From assembly GCA_965204665.1 (NCBI GenBank), contig OZ242002.1:1054001-1118000 (forward strand): a DNA stretch of 64,000 bases. Reading direction: 5' to 3'. The stretch comes from Nemesobacter sp965204665 (GTDB taxonomy: Bacteria; Desulfobacterota_D; UBA1144; Nemesobacterales; Nemesobacteraceae). Below, piece by piece: positions 62,314-64,000 of the stretch; positions within the stretch are counted from its first letter, which is position 1, and the number at the start of each line of letters is the position of its first letter. The notes beneath the pieces were generated by a model. That model was given only the letters and a program-made list of their open reading frames with translations, was not told where the DNA came from and ran no database searches. Position numbers and translations under genes: made by a program.

Positions 62314-63609
62314 ATGACGATGTCACCCGCTTTTGACGACAAAGACCGGCCCAGCGCGAAGATAATACAAGACTGCGTCCACTGCGGATTCTGCCTTTCC
62401 GCCTGTCCCACTTATCTTGAAACCGGAAACGAACTTGATTCCCCGCGTGGAAGAATTCATCTGATAAAAGCGGCCTCCGAAGGCAGGATTGCGATGGCCG
62501 ATCCGCTTGTGCGGCATCTTGACCTCTGCCTTGGTTGTCTTGCGTGCGAGACCGCCTGTCCCTCGGGTGTCAGATACAGAAGTCTTATAGAAAACGCAAG
62601 AGGGCAGATTGAGAGAAGGTACGCAAGAGGTTTCGGGGACAGTATGCTTCGCTCGTTTATCTTCCGGCTTTTTCCCTACGCGGAAAGAATGAGGATGCTC
62701 GTGCCTTTTGCCTGGCTTGCCGGAGTACTGCGTCTGAAAAAACTTCTGCCTCCGAGCATTCTGAACCGGATAAACCCTTCGTTATCCTCGATGTTTCATA
62801 TGCTTCCCGATGTCAAGTCTCCCTTTTCGCGGCCACTTTCCGAATTCTACCCGGTTTCGGGGGAGAGAAAGAAAAAAGCGGCGATGATCACAGGATGCGT
62901 ACAGTCGGCTTTTTTTCCGGAAATCAACAAAGCTACGGTGGATGCGCTTACCGCAGGCGGCTGCGATGTACTTGTTCCGAGGAACCAGGGATGCTGTGGA
63001 GCGCTCTCTCTGCACTCGGGAAGGATTGAGGAGGGGAGAGAGTTTGCTAAAAACCTAGTGGATGTATTCTCGGAGCTGGATTTTGATGTGCTTGTGGTAA
63101 ACTCCGCCGGGTGCGGGTCGACTGTAAAGGATTACGCGGATATTTTGGGAGAAGACCCTGATTACTCGGAAAAAGCACGGAAACTTTCGGAAAAAACCCT
63201 GGACGTGATGGAGTTTCTCGCGGAAACCGAAATCGGCGAGAAGCTGGGAAAACTTGATATGAAGGTCACGTACCAAGATGCCTGTCATGTGGTTCACGGA
63301 CAGGGAGTAAGTTCCGCCCCCAGAGAACTGCTGCGGAGCATACCCGGGCTTGAACTTGTCGAACCGGCTCGTCCCGACAGCTGTTGCGGGAGCGCAGGAA
63401 TCTACAACATCGTACAACCTGAAATGTCACAGAATATCCTTTCAGAAAAAATCTGTGATATAAAACAGACTGCCTCCGACTGCGTAGCGGTCGCAAACCC
63501 CGGATGCATGATCCAGATATCGAAGGGACTTGCGGACTCGGATTCAAAGGTCGCGGTTGCGCATCCCGTGGAAATTCTCAGCCGGTCGCTCCGGAACTAC
63601 TCCGGCTGA
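62314..63609 (+). CDS. glcF: Glycolate oxidase iron-sulfur subunit GlcF
   Basis: Two 4Fe-4S motifs are visible (CVHCGFCLSACPTYLET and CLGCLACETACPSGVRY), followed by two CCG domains (CGAL in NQGCCGALSLHSGR and DSCCGSAGIYN) that bind a noncubane cluster or haem in related proteins. The frame opens at 62209, inside the DUF3891 gene, but ATG 62314, directly after its stop, gives the canonical N-terminus and 431 residues. It passes electrons from GlcD/E to the quinone pool. The 3' end overlaps that of the convergent HU gene by 13 bases. Confidence 0.95.
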   Translation: MTMSPAFDDKDRPSAKIIQDCVHCGFCLSACPTYLETGNELDSPRGRIHLIKAASEGRIAMADPLVRHLDLCLGCLACETACPSGVRYRSLIENARGQIERRYARGFGDSMLRSFIFRLFPYAERMRMLVPFAWLAGVLRLKKLLPPSILNRINPSLSSMFHMLPDVKSPFSRPLSEFYPVSGERKKKAAMITGCVQSAFFPEINKATVDALTAGGCDVLVPRNQGCCGALSLHSGRIEEGREFAKNLVDVFSELDFDVLVVNSAGCGSTVKDYADILGEDPDYSEKARKLSEKTLDVMEFLAETEIGEKLGKLDMKVTYQDACHVVHGQGVSSAPRELLRSIPGLELVEPARPDSCCGSAGIYNIVQPEMSQNILSEKICDIKQTASDCVAVANPGCMIQISKGLADSDSKVAVAHPVEILSRSLRNYSG

Positions 63610-63887
63610 GGAACGGAAAAGGCTTTCGATACTCTGAACTTGACTACTTTTTTTGCGGGAATGGTTATCGCTTCACCGGTTGCAGGGTTTCTCGCCGTGC
63701 GGGCTTTCTGATCACGGAGAACGAGTTTCCCGATTCCGGGAATCGAAAGTTCTCCCGCATCCACGATTTCTTCATGCGCAACTTCTATGAGTGCATCCAG
63801 AAGAGCTTTTGTGTCCTTCTTGGCAGTACCGGCTTTTTCGCTCAGCCGGTCAACAAGAGCGGTTTTTGTCAAGGGCTTGCCGTCCAT
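63597..63887 (-). CDS. HU/IHF-family DNA-binding protein
   Basis: The 96-residue protein is a nucleoid-associated DNA bender. It shows KTALVDRLSEKAGTAKKDTKALLDALIEV, shortened ALVDRLSEKAGTAKKD, the ELSIPGIGKLVLRDQKARTARNPATGE arm region (GIGKLVL, RTARNPATGE) and IPAKKVVKFRVSKA. It looks like HU rather than IHF. AGGAGG precedes ATG 63887. It lies 85 bases from the start of another IS1182-like end. Confidence 0.95.
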   Translation of the reverse strand: MDGKPLTKTALVDRLSEKAGTAKKDTKALLDALIEVAHEEIVDAGELSIPGIGKLVLRDQKARTARNPATGEAITIPAKKVVKFRVSKAFSVPQPE

Positions 63888-63972
63888 AATAGATCCTCCT
63901 TAGTAGATCGTCAGCCCAAATTATCAGTCTTTCCGGATAAAAAGTCAATCACTATTAATTTGAGAGGCAGTT

Positions 63973-64000
63973 GAGACTGTGAAAATATTCCGAAGTTCTG
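63973..64000. mobile_element. End of an IS1182-like element or its MITE, cut by the window edge
   Basis: The last 28 bases begin GAGACTGTGAAAATATTC and match the transposase-upstream end of the IS at 27396-29551 (in reverse) at all but about four positions. The rest of the element lies beyond the window. Confidence 0.65.

Overview
The window reads as a chromosome segment of a Gram-negative bacterium of deltaproteobacterial or candidate-phylum grade (Dadabacteria or Desulfobacterota-like is my guess; the sequence alone cannot fix it). Pointers are MurA, GlnD, lipoproteins, a TonB-receptor relic, a complex I subunit, DUF3891 in a glycolate oxidase operon, and an F420-dependent NADP reductase. 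No rRNA, tRNA or CRISPR array was recognised by eye.

Layout. 1-1749 is the 3' part of a BREX brxL gene. 2.0-17.3 kb is housekeeping: dnaB, glycerate kinase, nuoE, a cobalamin adenosyltransferase, an O-methyltransferase, glnD, the complete nadB-nadC-nadA route to quinolinate and nicotinate mononucleotide, ggt, an ECF42-type sigma factor and leuB. At 18.5 kb lies the first of two paralogous lipoproteins with a collagen-like stalk and RTX repeats; both are preceded by a promoter whose -35/-10 spacer contains a run of nine G. 19.4-27.1 kb carries ferritin, lon, a radical SAM protein, a truncated nuclease gene, and hisG-murA-prmC. 27.3-32.0 kb is a mobile island: a small inverted-repeat element holds an IS1182-like element, which itself holds a non-autonomous derivative of the same IS. 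A frameshifted GmrSD-type (DUF262/DUF1524) gene follows, then a second, uninterrupted copy of the outer element. 32.2-43.6 kb is ordinary again (yggS-proC-yggT, npdG, hsp20, a TPP enzyme, lepA, aldehyde dehydrogenase, msrB) apart from a TonB-receptor pseudogene behind a 13-C tract. 44-46.2 kb holds an intact IS256-type element and a broken ISNCY-type transposase. 46.2-49.6 kb is a four-gene CoA operon (acyl-CoA dehydrogenase, SCP2/Ltp2-like thiolase, DUF35, MaoC). 50.4-56.8 kb is accessory: the second lipoprotein, IS256 and IS630 fragments, two tandem acetoacetate-decarboxylase-family genes with distinctive codon use, and a decayed DUF4143 ATPase. 56.8-63.9 kb carries DUF1015, a Sua5-type protein, a glcD-glcE-DUF3891-glcF operon and HU. 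The last 28 bases are the end of another IS1182-like or MITE copy.

The strongest candidate for an undescribed system is the pair of lipoproteins built from a lipobox, a Gly-X-Y stalk and Ca-binding RTX repeats, each under what looks like a slipped-strand, phase-variable promoter. The second is the CoA operon, which resembles a retro-aldol side-chain-degrading module.
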